Origin: JAJXZP01 sp963787185
GTDB taxonomy: Bacteria > Spirochaetota > Spirochaetia > Treponematales > Rectinemataceae
Direction: 5' to 3'
Assembly: GCA_963787185.1 (NCBI GenBank)
Contig: CAWBCC010000009.1
Span: forward strand, 186,001-250,000
DNA: 64,000 bases
Part shown: piece after piece, positions 39,428 through 47,254 of the stretch
How positions within the stretch are numbered: position 1 is the stretch's first letter
Layout of the letters: each line of letters starts with the position of its first letter
Notes under the pieces: generated by a model
Told to the model about the DNA's origin: nothing
The model's input: only the letters and a program-made list of their open reading frames with translations
The model's database searches: none
Position numbers and translations under genes: made by a program

Positions 39428-39501
39428 TGCGTCCGACAGGAGTCGAACCTGCGACCTACGGATTCGAAGTCCGTCGCTCTATCCAGCTGAGCTACGAACG
39501 C
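39428..39501 (-). tRNA. tRNA-Arg (UCG)
   Basis: Acceptor GCGTTCG with CGGACGC (one U-G), discriminator A; D-arm GCTCAGCTGGATAGAGC; anticodon loop CTTCGAA gives UCG; T-loop GGTTCGACTCC. CCA is not encoded. It should read CGN codons by wobble. Confidence 0.94.
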
Positions 39502-39550
39502 GTCTAAGGCCATTAGCCTCCGACCGGACCCTGTTCGGGTGCAGCCGTTG

Positions 39551-39624
39551 GGTGGGTGATGGGATTTGAACCCACGGCACCCAGATCCACAGTCTGGCGC
39601 TCTACCGCCTGAGCTACACCCACC
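39551..39624 (-). tRNA. tRNA-His (GUG)
   Basis: Acceptor GTGGGTG with CACCCAC. The extra G at position -1 (39624) is encoded, opposite discriminator C73, as needed by HisRS. The anticodon loop CTGTGGA gives GUG; T-loop GGTTCAAATCC. It is the first gene of the five-tRNA minus-strand cluster. Confidence 0.95.
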
Positions 39625-39641
39625 GTGCAATCGGTGGGTGT

Positions 39642-39670
39642 ACTTTGCCAAAGGACTGGACAAATGTCAA
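39642..39670 (-). promoter_or_regulatory. Promoter of the tRNA cluster
   Basis: Perfect TTGACA on the minus strand (39670-39665), 17 bp, CAAAGT (39647-39642), about 18 bp before tRNA-His. The -10 is weak, the -35 perfect. Confidence 0.55.
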
Positions 39671-39678
39671 TAGGAACC

Positions 39679-39720
39679 GAGCCACTTTCAAAACTCGGTC
39701 GGTCGTTTGCTGCGCAAACG
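39679..39720. repeat. Half copy of the dispersed palindrome plus short hairpin
   Basis: GAGCCACTTTCAAAACTCGG (39679-39698) matches the left arm of the palindrome at 62691-62710 in 18 of 20 positions, but the right arm is absent. A separate hairpin CGTTTGC-TGC-GCAAACG follows at 39704-39720. It lies between the tRNA promoter and the radical SAM gene. Confidence 0.55.
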
Positions 39721-39763
39721 TTGGAAGGGGCTTCGACTAAAAATCGCCCGGGGGTGCTTTCAT

Positions 39764-40783
39764 TCAAAGCAGGATCGGAAGGCTGCGGCCGCAAGCCGCA
39801 CATGCGGAGGCATGCGGTTCGTGGCCGGCGATGAGCCCGGTCGCGTCCGTGGAATATCCTCGTCTTCGGACCACGATGGCGGAGCAGAAGGGACAGACCG
39901 TATCGGCCCGCGACCCGAGAATATTGCCGATATAGACGTATCGCAGACTTAGAGAGGCGCGGGCCGCCAGCCTTTCGATGTCGCGGCTGCCGGTCGGAGC
40001 GGAGTCCTCGCGCCACGCGGGATGGTAGGCGGAGAGATGGAGAGGAATGTCCGAGGAAAGCGAAGAGATAAAACGGGAGATACCGTCGATATCCTCGTCC
40101 CGGTCCGAGAGGCCGGGCACCACGAGGGTCGTCACTTCCAGGTGGCAGAGACCGGCGGCGATTCGTATGAAGGCGAGCACCGATTCGAGGTCCCCTCCCA
40201 GTCTGCTCCTGTATGCTTCGGCCGACCAGCATTTCAGGTCCACATTGGCCGCGTCCACCAGGGACAATAGCTCCCGAGCAGGGCCTTCGAGAAGACAACC
40301 GTTCGTGACGAGCACATTGTAGAGGCCGCCCTTTCGAGCCAATCGCATGGTATCTAGAAGGTACTCGATATGTATGCTGGGCTCGGAATAGGTATATGCG
40401 ATAGAAGGCGCGCCCGAAGAGATCGCGGCATCGACCAGTGCCTGCGGCGAAATTCTTTCGGTCGCTGTCTCCGTGCTCTGAGAAATGGTCCAATTTTGAC
40501 AGAAGGGACAACGCATGTTGCAGCCCACGAAACCGGCCGAAAAGACCCCGGATCCGGGCAAGAAATGATGGAGCGGTTTTTTTTCGATCGGATCGAGGGC
40601 CGTGGCGGAGAGCAATCCGTAAAAGGGCAGCTTCATTTTCCCGGCTGCATTGCGACGAACTCGGCAGATCCCGCTTGCGCCCGACCTTATCGTGCACCGA
40701 TGCGGGCAGAGGGAGCAGCGAACCGCACCGTTCGAATCCGGCTCCCAATATTCGGCTGAACGATCCGTCGGGGCTTCGAGCAC
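39764..40783 (-). CDS. AmmeMemoRadiSam radical SAM enzyme
   Basis: 339 residues. The radical SAM cluster motif CxxxCxxC is in VGCNMRCPFCQNW. An N-terminal Cys-rich lead (CSLCPHRCTIRSGASGICRV) and a C-terminal zinc-like pair set (CPFC, CAACG) match the PflA-like member of the AmmeMemoRadiSam set. It should use SAM and a 4Fe-4S cluster, but the substrate is unknown. The GTG at 40783 follows GGAG and lies four bases after the stop of the upstream gene. Longer frames upstream overlap that gene and are not coding. Confidence 0.9.
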   Translation of the reverse strand: MLEAPTDRSAEYWEPDSNGAVRCSLCPHRCTIRSGASGICRVRRNAAGKMKLPFYGLLSATALDPIEKKPLHHFLPGSGVFSAGFVGCNMRCPFCQNWTISQSTETATERISPQALVDAAISSGAPSIAYTYSEPSIHIEYLLDTMRLARKGGLYNVLVTNGCLLEGPARELLSLVDAANVDLKCWSAEAYRSRLGGDLESVLAFIRIAAGLCHLEVTTLVVPGLSDRDEDIDGISRFISSLSSDIPLHLSAYHPAWREDSAPTGSRDIERLAARASLSLRYVYIGNILGSRADTVCPFCSAIVVRRRGYSTDATGLIAGHEPHASACAACGRSLPILL

Positions 40784-40787
40784 GGTC

Positions 40788-41171
40788 TCAGCTCCGGGTG
40801 CCGACGGCGTGCGCGATCCGTTCGTGCAATCGGCTCGAATCGCCGTGGAACCGAGGCGGATTCTCGACCTCGAAAGGCTCATACCGAATCCCGTAACTGC
40901 CTCGCCGCACCCAGAGCTTGGCGAGGGGGCGGCTCTGACCTGTTTCATCCACCGGAGACGCGAGCTCCTCCATCCCGGCGATGTCGGTGACGCGAAACTC
41001 CAGTATGGCCGGCTCGTAATCTCCGGCGTCGCCGATGAGAAGGCATTTTTTCTCGTCGTAGGGATGCTTGCGCAAGGTGCCGATGAAGGCCACGGCGTCC
41101 TGCGGCACTTCGGTTTGGTAGCGGACAATCTCGGACAGGGGTTCCGATTCCAGATACTCGGTGAGGCTCAT
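40788..41171 (-). CDS. Small conserved protein between lnt and the radical SAM gene
   Basis: 127 residues, soluble and unrecognised. It begins MSLTEYLESEPLSEIVRYQT and has a predicted beta-rich middle (CLLIGDAGDYEPAILEFRVT). No membrane segment. The start overlaps the lnt stop by 4 bp and the stop is four bases before the radical SAM start, so it is in the same transcript. A link to the AmmeMemoRadiSam enzyme is suggested only by position. Confidence 0.75.
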   Translation of the reverse strand: MSLTEYLESEPLSEIVRYQTEVPQDAVAFIGTLRKHPYDEKKCLLIGDAGDYEPAILEFRVTDIAGMEELASPVDETGQSRPLAKLWVRRGSYGIRYEPFEVENPPRFHGDSSRLHERIAHAVGTRS

Positions 41172-42844
41172 GGCTTCCTCCTTTGCCCTGGGGCGAATCC
41201 GAAATCCCTCACTATCAGGATAATAGCCCAGACAGCGGAAAGTAACAGAAGAAACTCGGCGAACCAGTCGCCGAAACGCTCGTAAATCGTCCGGAATCGG
41301 CTCGCATAAACCGGTACATCGACGATTTCGGACTCAGGCTTGAAAAACGGCAGCGACATCAGCTGCTCGCCGTGGGGACCGACCACACAGGAGAGACCTC
41401 CGTTTGTCGAACGCACGAGAGTCTTCCTGAACTCGATGGAACGGAAACGGGCGGCAGCCCAATGCTGGATTTCCGCGCTCTCCGTCGAAGACCATGAGTC
41501 GTTCGTCAAATTGACGAGGAGATCGGCGCCTCGGAGGAAAAACTGTCTGCAGAGACTGGGGAACGCATCCTCGAAGCATATCGGAGCTCCGAAGCGCACT
41601 TGGCCGTCCTTCGTGGGCAGGGTGAATATGGTGTATTCGGTGCCCATCGTCCATCCCGAGTCGAGTCCGACCACTCGCTGCATGAAATGCCTGAAGGGAG
41701 CGTACTCCCAGAAAGGAATGGACTCCGCGAAAGGAACCGGGTGCACCTTGCCGTAACTCGCCATGAGTCTCGCGTCCGGACCTATCAGGATAACGGCATT
41801 CATTGCGCTCAGCGGCTGCCAACTTATCACATCGGGAGCTCCGGTGAAAACATAGGTACCCGTCGCGCGGATAAAAGGAATGAAGGGCATGCCCGGCGGC
41901 TCGCTGGAATAGTAGTCGTAGCTCCCTTGGTAGGGGGCGCCCAGGCTCATTTCGCTGAACATGATGAGGTCGGGTTTCACCCCGGGAGACCGGGCCAGAG
42001 CATCCTCGCTCAGGCGTATGTTGGCTTCCAGGGCCGCCGTGTCGCCGGTGTTCCATGGATCGACATCCTGTTGAACCATGAGCGCCGTGAAATGGGCCTT
42101 TATCGGCGGAGTCTGCGACAGCCGCACGAAGCCGTATCCGAGAGTGAATGCGAGGATGGCGAGGGCATAGAGCGCATAGGAAAGCCCCAACCCGCGGGGA
42201 AACGTCCTCGCTTTGCCGCTTTCCCTCAATCGAGGCGCGAAATGCGCAGTCGATGCCCCGATGCCGATGAGAAGCTCGGCGATCACCGCGTTGCAGAGCG
42301 CCAGGACGGCGCTGACGCCGTAGACGCCCGTAGTGTCCGCGATCTGCAGGAGAGCCAGGATCCGCGTCTGCGTATAGGCCAGAAGCCCCCAGGGATAGCC
42401 GAGGAAACCGTTGGATTTCATGTACTCGAATACGGCCCAGAGTGCGGCGAATGCGAGAGGACGGCCCAGGCCGCCTTTTCGTGCGAAGAAGCCCAGGTAG
42501 AGTCCGAAGACGGCATATACCACGCCGTAGGCAATGGTCGTCGACCCCAAGGTCCAGAACGCGAAATCCTTGAAGAAATAGAGCCAGTAGCTCGACATGG
42601 CATGCTGAAGCGAGCCGAACACCGCCGCGATGCCGGCTGCCGCTCCATAGGATTCGGTTTCCAGGAGCGCTGCCCACAGGGGCACGAGAGCGATAAAACC
42701 GAGCGGCGGGAATCCGTACTTGAAAACCTCGTTCGGCAGCGAAAGAGCCATGAGACCGGCCGAACTCGCGGCCATGAGAAGGCGGCGAAGGGCGTTTGAG
42801 CGGTTTTTATATCCCAAGTCGGCGGCCGTAGCGCGGGTATTCAT
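41168..42844 (-). CDS. lnt: Apolipoprotein N-acyltransferase
   Basis: 558 residues. It adds the third acyl chain to lipoproteins in the inner membrane. About six N-terminal membrane helices (residues 20-225) are followed by a periplasmic nitrilase-like domain. The Glu-Lys-Cys triad is present: Glu in LIMFSEMSLG, Lys in SYGKVHPVPF, Cys in APICFEDAFP. A final membrane helix lies near residue 535. It serves the many lipoproteins expected in a spirochaete, one of which is encoded at 20.3 kb. A possible -10 (TACGAT) is 7 nt from the ATG and no Shine-Dalgarno is seen. Confidence 0.95.
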   Translation of the reverse strand: MNTRATAADLGYKNRSNALRRLLMAASSAGLMALSLPNEVFKYGFPPLGFIALVPLWAALLETESYGAAAGIAAVFGSLQHAMSSYWLYFFKDFAFWTLGSTTIAYGVVYAVFGLYLGFFARKGGLGRPLAFAALWAVFEYMKSNGFLGYPWGLLAYTQTRILALLQIADTTGVYGVSAVLALCNAVIAELLIGIGASTAHFAPRLRESGKARTFPRGLGLSYALYALAILAFTLGYGFVRLSQTPPIKAHFTALMVQQDVDPWNTGDTAALEANIRLSEDALARSPGVKPDLIMFSEMSLGAPYQGSYDYYSSEPPGMPFIPFIRATGTYVFTGAPDVISWQPLSAMNAVILIGPDARLMASYGKVHPVPFAESIPFWEYAPFRHFMQRVVGLDSGWTMGTEYTIFTLPTKDGQVRFGAPICFEDAFPSLCRQFFLRGADLLVNLTNDSWSSTESAEIQHWAAARFRSIEFRKTLVRSTNGGLSCVVGPHGEQLMSLPFFKPESEIVDVPVYASRFRTIYERFGDWFAEFLLLLSAVWAIILIVRDFGFAPGQRRKP

Positions 42845-42906
42845 GGCCGATATCGTAGCCTCGCCGCATACGAAAAGAAAAGAGCCTCAACTAAAACAGG
42901 ATACTC

Positions 42907-43452
42907 TTATCGGGCAGCCGCTTTTCTATAGAAGCGGACGTGCGACCTACCATAATTCCTTTCGTCCTCGATACCCAGAACCTCCGGATCGACGGATGGA
43001 GGAGACTCCGAAGGATAATGTATTAGCACCAGACCGCCGGGCGCAAGGCTGGGTCCTTCGGCGATACGCGTGAGAATCTCATCGCGATACAGATACGGAA
43101 AGGGTGGGTCGCAAAAAATGATATCGAAAGGCCTCCTGTTTCGCAGAAGAAAGCGTTCGGCGGGCATCGATTTGCATTCGATGCGTTCCTCGGCTATGGC
43201 CGCGTTTCTGAGAAGGGCCGGGAACTTTTCTCTGTCCTTTTCGACGCATACGACGGGATAGGCCCCTCTGCTCGCCGCTTCCAGGGCGAGCACGCCGGAG
43301 CCCGCGAATAGATCGAGGAAGGACAAGCCCGTGAGATCGCCGAGTATGGAAAAAAGCGACTCGCGCATCCTGTCCATTGCGGGTCGTATGTCGAGAGTGC
43401 CATGAGACAGCTCGATGGTCCTGCCGCGATATTTTCCGCCCGTGATGCGCAT
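42907..43452 (-). CDS. rsmD: 16S rRNA (guanine966-N2)-methyltransferase
   Basis: 181 residues. MRITGGKYRGRTIELSHG and RPAMDRMRESLFSIL are the RsmD N-terminal signature. The SAM-binding loop is FLDLFAGSGVLALEAASRG. The catalytic N-methyltransferase motif is DPPF (normally DPPY/F). It methylates G966 of 16S rRNA in the 30S subunit. It follows smpB by 6 bp and ends about 60 bp before lnt. Confidence 0.95.
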   Translation of the reverse strand: MRITGGKYRGRTIELSHGTLDIRPAMDRMRESLFSILGDLTGLSFLDLFAGSGVLALEAASRGAYPVVCVEKDREKFPALLRNAAIAEERIECKSMPAERFLLRNRRPFDIIFCDPPFPYLYRDEILTRIAEGPSLAPGGLVLIHYPSESPPSVDPEVLGIEDERNYGRSHVRFYRKAAAR

Positions 43453-43458
43453 CGCGCG

Positions 43459-43929
43459 TCAATCCTCATTGCGCCGACGGACTTCGCGGCGGAGATCGCG
43501 CTCCACATCGCGCTCCTTGATGTCGGCCCGCTTGTCGTATTGTTTCTTGCCCTTGCAGAGACCGAGCTCGATCTTGATGAGGCCGTTTTTCAGGTATATG
43601 GAGAGGAGAACGAGCGTGTAACCCTTTTCGCGCACGCGGCGGTCGATGCGTTTTATTTCCTGGGCATGGAGCAGCAGCTTTTTTTGCCGATCGGGATCAT
43701 GGTTGAAGACCGACGAAAAGCCGTATTCGGCGACTCGAAAATTGCGCAACCACACTTCGCCGTTCCGCACTTCGGCGAACGCGTCGGGAAAAGAGACGCG
43801 GCCGTCCTTTATCGATTTGACTTCCGTACCTTGCAGTACGACGCCGCATTCGAAGGTCTCGTCGATCGTATAGTCATAACGGGCGCGTCTGTTGACCGCG
43901 ACGACTTTCACTCCGTCCGGTATGCTCAT
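43459..43929 (-). CDS. smpB: SsrA-binding protein SmpB
   Basis: 156 residues, the family length. Motifs: VAVNRRARYDYTIDETFECG, GTEVKSIKDGRVSFPDAFAE, GYTLVLLSIYLKNGLIKIEL and the basic tail KGKKQYDKRADIKERD. It delivers tmRNA to stalled ribosomes; tagged products are degraded by ClpXP, encoded at 35.7-37.5 kb. There is no Shine-Dalgarno. The ATG at 43929 overlaps the stop of a 19-codon upstream frame, so translation is probably coupled to it. Confidence 0.96.
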   Translation of the reverse strand: MSIPDGVKVVAVNRRARYDYTIDETFECGVVLQGTEVKSIKDGRVSFPDAFAEVRNGEVWLRNFRVAEYGFSSVFNHDPDRQKKLLLHAQEIKRIDRRVREKGYTLVLLSIYLKNGLIKIELGLCKGKKQYDKRADIKERDVERDLRREVRRRNED

Positions 43930-43985
43930 CGGCAAACCGCGTGCAGGCTGGTGCTCGTATACGAGGATCGCATGTTGTCGCGCAT
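43926..43985 (-). CDS. Possible 19-residue leader peptide ahead of smpB
   Basis: ATG at 43985 opens a 19-codon frame (MRDNMRSSYTSTSLHAVCR) whose TGA overlaps the smpB ATG (TGATG type). The predicted first transcribed base, about 43988, is only 3 nt upstream, so this would be nearly leaderless. It would bring ribosomes to smpB, which has no Shine-Dalgarno. A chance frame cannot be excluded. Confidence 0.4.
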   Translation of the reverse strand: MRDNMRSSYTSTSLHAVCR

Positions 43986-43994
43986 CGTCGGATG

Positions 43995-44023
43995 ATTATA
44001 GAAACCGCCGTCGGCCTTGTCAA
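43995..44023 (-). promoter_or_regulatory. Consensus sigma70 promoter of smpB-rsmD
   Basis: TTGACA (44023-44018), exactly 17 bp, TATAAT (44000-43995): both hexamers perfect. This is the strongest promoter seen in the window. Its -35 is the other strand of the -35 of lepB. Confidence 0.85.
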
Positions 44024-44045
44024 CGAATGCCAGGCATGCTAGTGT
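44017..44045 (+). promoter_or_regulatory. Promoter of lepB-hemW
   Basis: TTGTCA (44017-44022), 17 bp, TAGTGT (44040-44045) with an extended TGC before it. The stretch ATGCTAGTGTC is the same as in the yebC promoter at 54315-54325. Start near 44052; GGAG at 44083-44086 serves the lepB ATG. Confidence 0.55.
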
Positions 44046-44089
44046 CGATCCCCGATGAATCGGAACGCAAGCTCCCGGATCGGAGCGTC

Positions 44090-44830
44090 ATGATGTTCGC
44101 AGGCAAGCGTCGATCCTATGCGGAGGCTGTTGAAAGCCGCCGGCGGCTCGGTTCGCGTCTTCTGCTCCTGGTCGTCATCTTTCTCTGCTTTCAAATCATA
44201 AGCGGCCTTTTCGTGGCCGCATTTTCGGTGAGTTCGAAGTCCATGTCTCCCACGCTCCTGCCGGGAGATTTGATCATTGTCACGCCGCTGGCCTATGGTC
44301 CCAATACCGTGCTGGGCAAGCTTCCGGGACTCCGGCATCCCGAGCGCGGGGATCTTGTTCTTGCCGAGCCTCCGTTCGCCACGAGGCACGGATTCTGGCC
44401 CGTCATCTTCGATTCCTTTGTCAGGTTCGTCACCTTTCAGCGCTTTTCCCTGCTTTCCCATGGTCCGGCCGCGGTTATGACGGGACCGACCATTCAGCGC
44501 ATAGTAGGGCTTCCCGGCGATACCATAGAAATGGCTAACTACGTCTTCAGGGTCAAACCCGCGGAGGCGGAGCATTTTCTGACTGAATTCGAATTGTCGT
44601 CCACGCGCTACGACATAGGAGCTTCGGTTCGCATCCAGGGTTGGAAGGACGGTTTCCCCGCCTCCGGTTCGATGGCGGAGCGGACTCTGGGAAAAGACGA
44701 GTATTTTCTCGCGGGAGATGCGCGTAGTCTATCGAGCGATTCCCGCCTCTGGGGCGTCGTCAAGCCGGATCGACTGTTGGGACTGGTGGTGCTGCGCTAC
44801 TGGCCGCCCTCGCGCTTCGGCATGCCGTGA
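44090..44830 (+). CDS. lepB: Signal peptidase I with Gln in place of catalytic Lys
   Basis: 246 residues. A membrane anchor (about 23-47, RLLLLVVIFLCFQIISGLFV) is followed by box B with the nucleophile Ser51 in SSKSMSPTLLPGD. Box D reads TIQRIVGLPGDTI: the catalytic base, Lys in xIKRxxGLPGD, is Gln136 (codon CAG at 44495-44497). Box E (GDARSLSSDSRLWGVV) is intact. It would normally cleave signal peptides. The Gln makes activity doubtful unless another residue substitutes or the genome has a second LepB. The ATG at 44090 or 44093 follows CGGAG. The stop overlaps hemW. Confidence 0.88.
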   Translation: MMFAGKRRSYAEAVESRRRLGSRLLLLVVIFLCFQIISGLFVAAFSVSSKSMSPTLLPGDLIIVTPLAYGPNTVLGKLPGLRHPERGDLVLAEPPFATRHGFWPVIFDSFVRFVTFQRFSLLSHGPAAVMTGPTIQRIVGLPGDTIEMANYVFRVKPAEAEHFLTEFELSSTRYDIGASVRIQGWKDGFPASGSMAERTLGKDEYFLAGDARSLSSDSRLWGVVKPDRLLGLVVLRYWPPSRFGMP

Positions 44831-46074
44831 GCGAAGCAGACGCATTCGGTCCGAATTTTACCCAGCCGGCTTCGCTCTACATTCACGTCCCGGTCTGTCT
44901 ATCCAAGTGCACGTACTGCGATTTTTTTTCGCTTCCGGTTCGCGGCGTCTCTTTCTCGTCCATGGCCGCGCTCGTAGACTCGACGCTCATTCGCGCGCAT
45001 GAACTCGCGGAGCGCTTCGGCGCATCGAAATTCTCTACGATTTATGTAGGAGGAGGCACGCCGACCGCCTTGCCGCCGGTCCTGCTCGACAGACTTCTGT
45101 CCGCTCTGACCCCGATGGCCGGTACGGTCTGCGAGTGGACAGTCGAGGCCAATCCGGAAAGCCTCAGAGCCGAGCATATCGAGCTGTTTCTCCGCCGCGG
45201 CGTGACGCGTGTAAGCCTGGGCGTACAGAGCCTCGATGACGGGGAGCTGAAAATTCTCGGCAGACCGCACGACGCGAAAACGGCGCTCGCGGCATTGAGG
45301 CTCTGCGTGGACTCCGGCCTCGACGTGTCGGCAGATCTCATGGCGGGGATTTCGGCGCGGAGCCCGACCGGAGGCCTCGCCGAATCGGCGCGTGGCCTGC
45401 TTGATCTCGGGATCGGCCATCTGTCCATGTACGATCTGACGCTGGAAGAGGGAACTCCCCTGGCACGATCGGTCGAACGCGGAGAGCTGGCGCTTCCCGA
45501 CGCCGATCGGCTCTTCTCCAGCTGGAATCGTGCGCGAGGCGTTCTCGATCGCGCGGGTTTTCGCCGCTACGAGGTCTCCAATTTCGCCGCTCCCGGTTCC
45601 GAGTGCAGGCACAACCTTTCCTACTGGCGTTTGGTGTCATATATCGGCGCGGGACCCGGCGCGGTGTCCACCATCGTCGGAAAGGGAGGCGGCGGCGGAA
45701 TTTCCCTGCGGATCGAGGAAGGGCGCGACATACTTTCCTATTCGGATGCCCGCGCCGCCGCTGCCGAAACTCTCATCGTTCCGGAGGATTCGGCGTTCGA
45801 GATGATAATGATGTCGTTTCGAACTATCTTTGGTCTGGACTTGGACGATTTCGCGTCGCGCTTCGATCGTGAAGCCGAGGAACTCCTGGAAGACACTTTC
45901 ACTCTCTGGAAGAGACATCTGCACGCGGGCGAGCCGTCGCCCGCGGAGATCGAGACTCATCGCCGGCTGGCGCTGGACGACGGAGGGCTCGACCTTCTCA
46001 ATCGCTTTTTGAGGGATTGCCTGGACGAAATAAAGAAACGCGATCTCGCGACGGAGATCTCCGCCCGGCGGTGA
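44827..46074 (+). CDS. hemW: HemW-like radical SAM protein (coproporphyrinogen oxidase family)
   Basis: 415 residues. The cluster motif CxxxCxxC is in CLSKCTYCDFF, preceded by ASLYIHVPVC as in HemN/HemW. VGGGTPTALP, VEANPES and SLGVQSLDDGELKILGR are further family motifs. HemW proteins are thought to deliver heme rather than to decarboxylate coproporphyrinogen. The lone CxxxCxxC without HemN-specific extension fits HemW. The GTG start overlaps the lepB stop (GTGA). Confidence 0.9.
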   Translation: MSEADAFGPNFTQPASLYIHVPVCLSKCTYCDFFSLPVRGVSFSSMAALVDSTLIRAHELAERFGASKFSTIYVGGGTPTALPPVLLDRLLSALTPMAGTVCEWTVEANPESLRAEHIELFLRRGVTRVSLGVQSLDDGELKILGRPHDAKTALAALRLCVDSGLDVSADLMAGISARSPTGGLAESARGLLDLGIGHLSMYDLTLEEGTPLARSVERGELALPDADRLFSSWNRARGVLDRAGFRRYEVSNFAAPGSECRHNLSYWRLVSYIGAGPGAVSTIVGKGGGGGISLRIEEGRDILSYSDARAAAAETLIVPEDSAFEMIMMSFRTIFGLDLDDFASRFDREAEELLEDTFTLWKRHLHAGEPSPAEIETHRRLALDDGGLDLLNRFLRDCLDEIKKRDLATEISARR

Positions 46075-46101
46075 ACTCATGATCGTCCGAGTCTCGAATG
46101 C

Positions 46102-46632
46102 CTATTTTTTCCGGGGCGGCGAAGGCACGAAGCCGGAAGGATCGGGCATGACGAAATCCGCCGGCAAATCGGGATCGGAGCTCGTCGTCGCGACCCATGT
46201 CTGGTTTCTGCCAAGGAAACCCAGCAGTCCCTTGAGCTGGCCCCGCACGACGAGTCGAGCTCCATTTCGCCTGATGGTGCATTCGTATTCGTCGCCGTTT
46301 CGCGGATCCATGATCTCTCCGCGGAAATCTTTGTCCTTTTCGACGACGTCATAGACAAAATCAAGCCCGCAGAAAGGCGGGTCGCCGACGAGCTTGTCGG
46401 CTTTGTCTTTTTTCAAGTAGATCGTATCCCTGATCTTCCCCGTCTTGTCGTCATAGCCGGCGATTATTCGGCCATAGAGCTTCCCCTGATAGCCGTAGAT
46501 ACAGACGATGCTCTGGGGCTTGCCGGTCTTGTCGTCGAGCTGTTTCCACAGGCCGACGATGCCCTGGCCGAAGACTAGGACCGATCCGAAGATCAGAAAC
46601 GCCAGTACCAGAAGCTCACGACGCGATTTCAT
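46102..46632 (-). CDS. Exported DUF2147-type protein
   Basis: 176 residues with a signal peptide (LLVLAFLIFGSVLVFG). The mature part starts GIVGLWKQLDDKTGKPQSIV and contains YQGKLYGRII and RNGDEYECTI, matching the DUF2147 lipocalin-like beta domain (GxW...D..G). It is probably periplasmic, function unknown. AAGGAGAG precedes the ATG. It converges with hemW (28-bp gap) and lies downstream of the metallo-hydrolase gene. Confidence 0.8.
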   Translation of the reverse strand: MKSRRELLVLAFLIFGSVLVFGQGIVGLWKQLDDKTGKPQSIVCIYGYQGKLYGRIIAGYDDKTGKIRDTIYLKKDKADKLVGDPPFCGLDFVYDVVEKDKDFRGEIMDPRNGDEYECTIRRNGARLVVRGQLKGLLGFLGRNQTWVATTSSDPDLPADFVMPDPSGFVPSPPRKK

Positions 46633-46648
46633 GGGCTCTCCTTATGAA

Positions 46649-47254
46649 TCAGACGAAGAAATCGTAGCGCGAATTGATTCTTCGGGCATAATCGGGATCG
46701 AGGCCGACGTTGAAGCGGCGTTCCGTTCCTACGGTCGACGGAGGGCCGTGCCCGGGCAGGATCAGGCAGTCGTCGGCCTGATCGAGGATGCGCGCCTGGA
46801 GTCGGCTGGCCAGAGTGGCGGCGTTGAAGGAACTCAATGTCTTGCCTATCAACCCGGCGTGCAGGGCGTCTCCCGTGAATAGAAAGGTGCCGATCCGATA
46901 GACGATCGAATCCGGAGAGTGCCCCGGAACCGAATAGCAATCGACGGAAAATCCGGCGACCTCGATGGTATCCCCGTCCCGGACCGATCGGCACGGCTTG
47001 CCGCCCACCGCCGCGTTGGCGGCGTAGACCTGGGCATCGTAAATCTTGAGGAGGGTCGAAAGCCCTCGGATGTGATGCGCGTGATTGTGCGTGACGAGCA
47101 CCGCGCGCAGGGCGTAGCCGTTCTGTTCGATATGGTCCAGGATCGCGGCGTTCATTTCCGCCGGGTCCACGATGAGCGCTTCTTTGCTTTCGTCGTTGCC
47201 GAGAAGGTAGATATTCGAAAAGCCGTAGAGCGAATAGTGCTGATAGAGTTTCAT
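46649..47254 (-). CDS. Metallo-beta-lactamase-fold hydrolase
   Basis: 201 residues. The fold is clear: FSNIYLLGNDESKEALIVDP, VTHNHAHHIRG, GHSPDSIVYRIGTFLFTGDA and ILPGHGPPSTVGTE. In the zinc motif HxHxDH the Asp is replaced by His (HNHAHH), which would alter the second metal site. The family includes glyoxalase II-like thioesterases; the substrate is unknown. The start overlaps the stop of the pentapeptide gene (ATGA) and is the likely start because family members begin near FSNIYLL. Confidence 0.85.
   Translation of the reverse strand: MKLYQHYSLYGFSNIYLLGNDESKEALIVDPAEMNAAILDHIEQNGYALRAVLVTHNHAHHIRGLSTLLKIYDAQVYAANAAVGGKPCRSVRDGDTIEVAGFSVDCYSVPGHSPDSIVYRIGTFLFTGDALHAGLIGKTLSSFNAATLASRLQARILDQADDCLILPGHGPPSTVGTERRFNVGLDPDYARRINSRYDFFV

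Noticed and set aside
38880..39640. Integration site or prophage edge at the tRNA cluster
   Set aside because: All five tRNAs are intact, no duplicated tRNA ends or integrase are seen, and gene content on both sides is ordinary.
40784..41128. N-terminal extension of the radical SAM protein
   Set aside because: It overlaps the coupled 127-residue gene; the GTG at 40783 has a Shine-Dalgarno and begins directly before the conserved Cys-rich lead.
41334..42677. Second minus-strand frame of about 447 residues inside lnt
   Set aside because: Arg-rich alternative-frame shadow; lnt has complete catalytic residues in its own frame.
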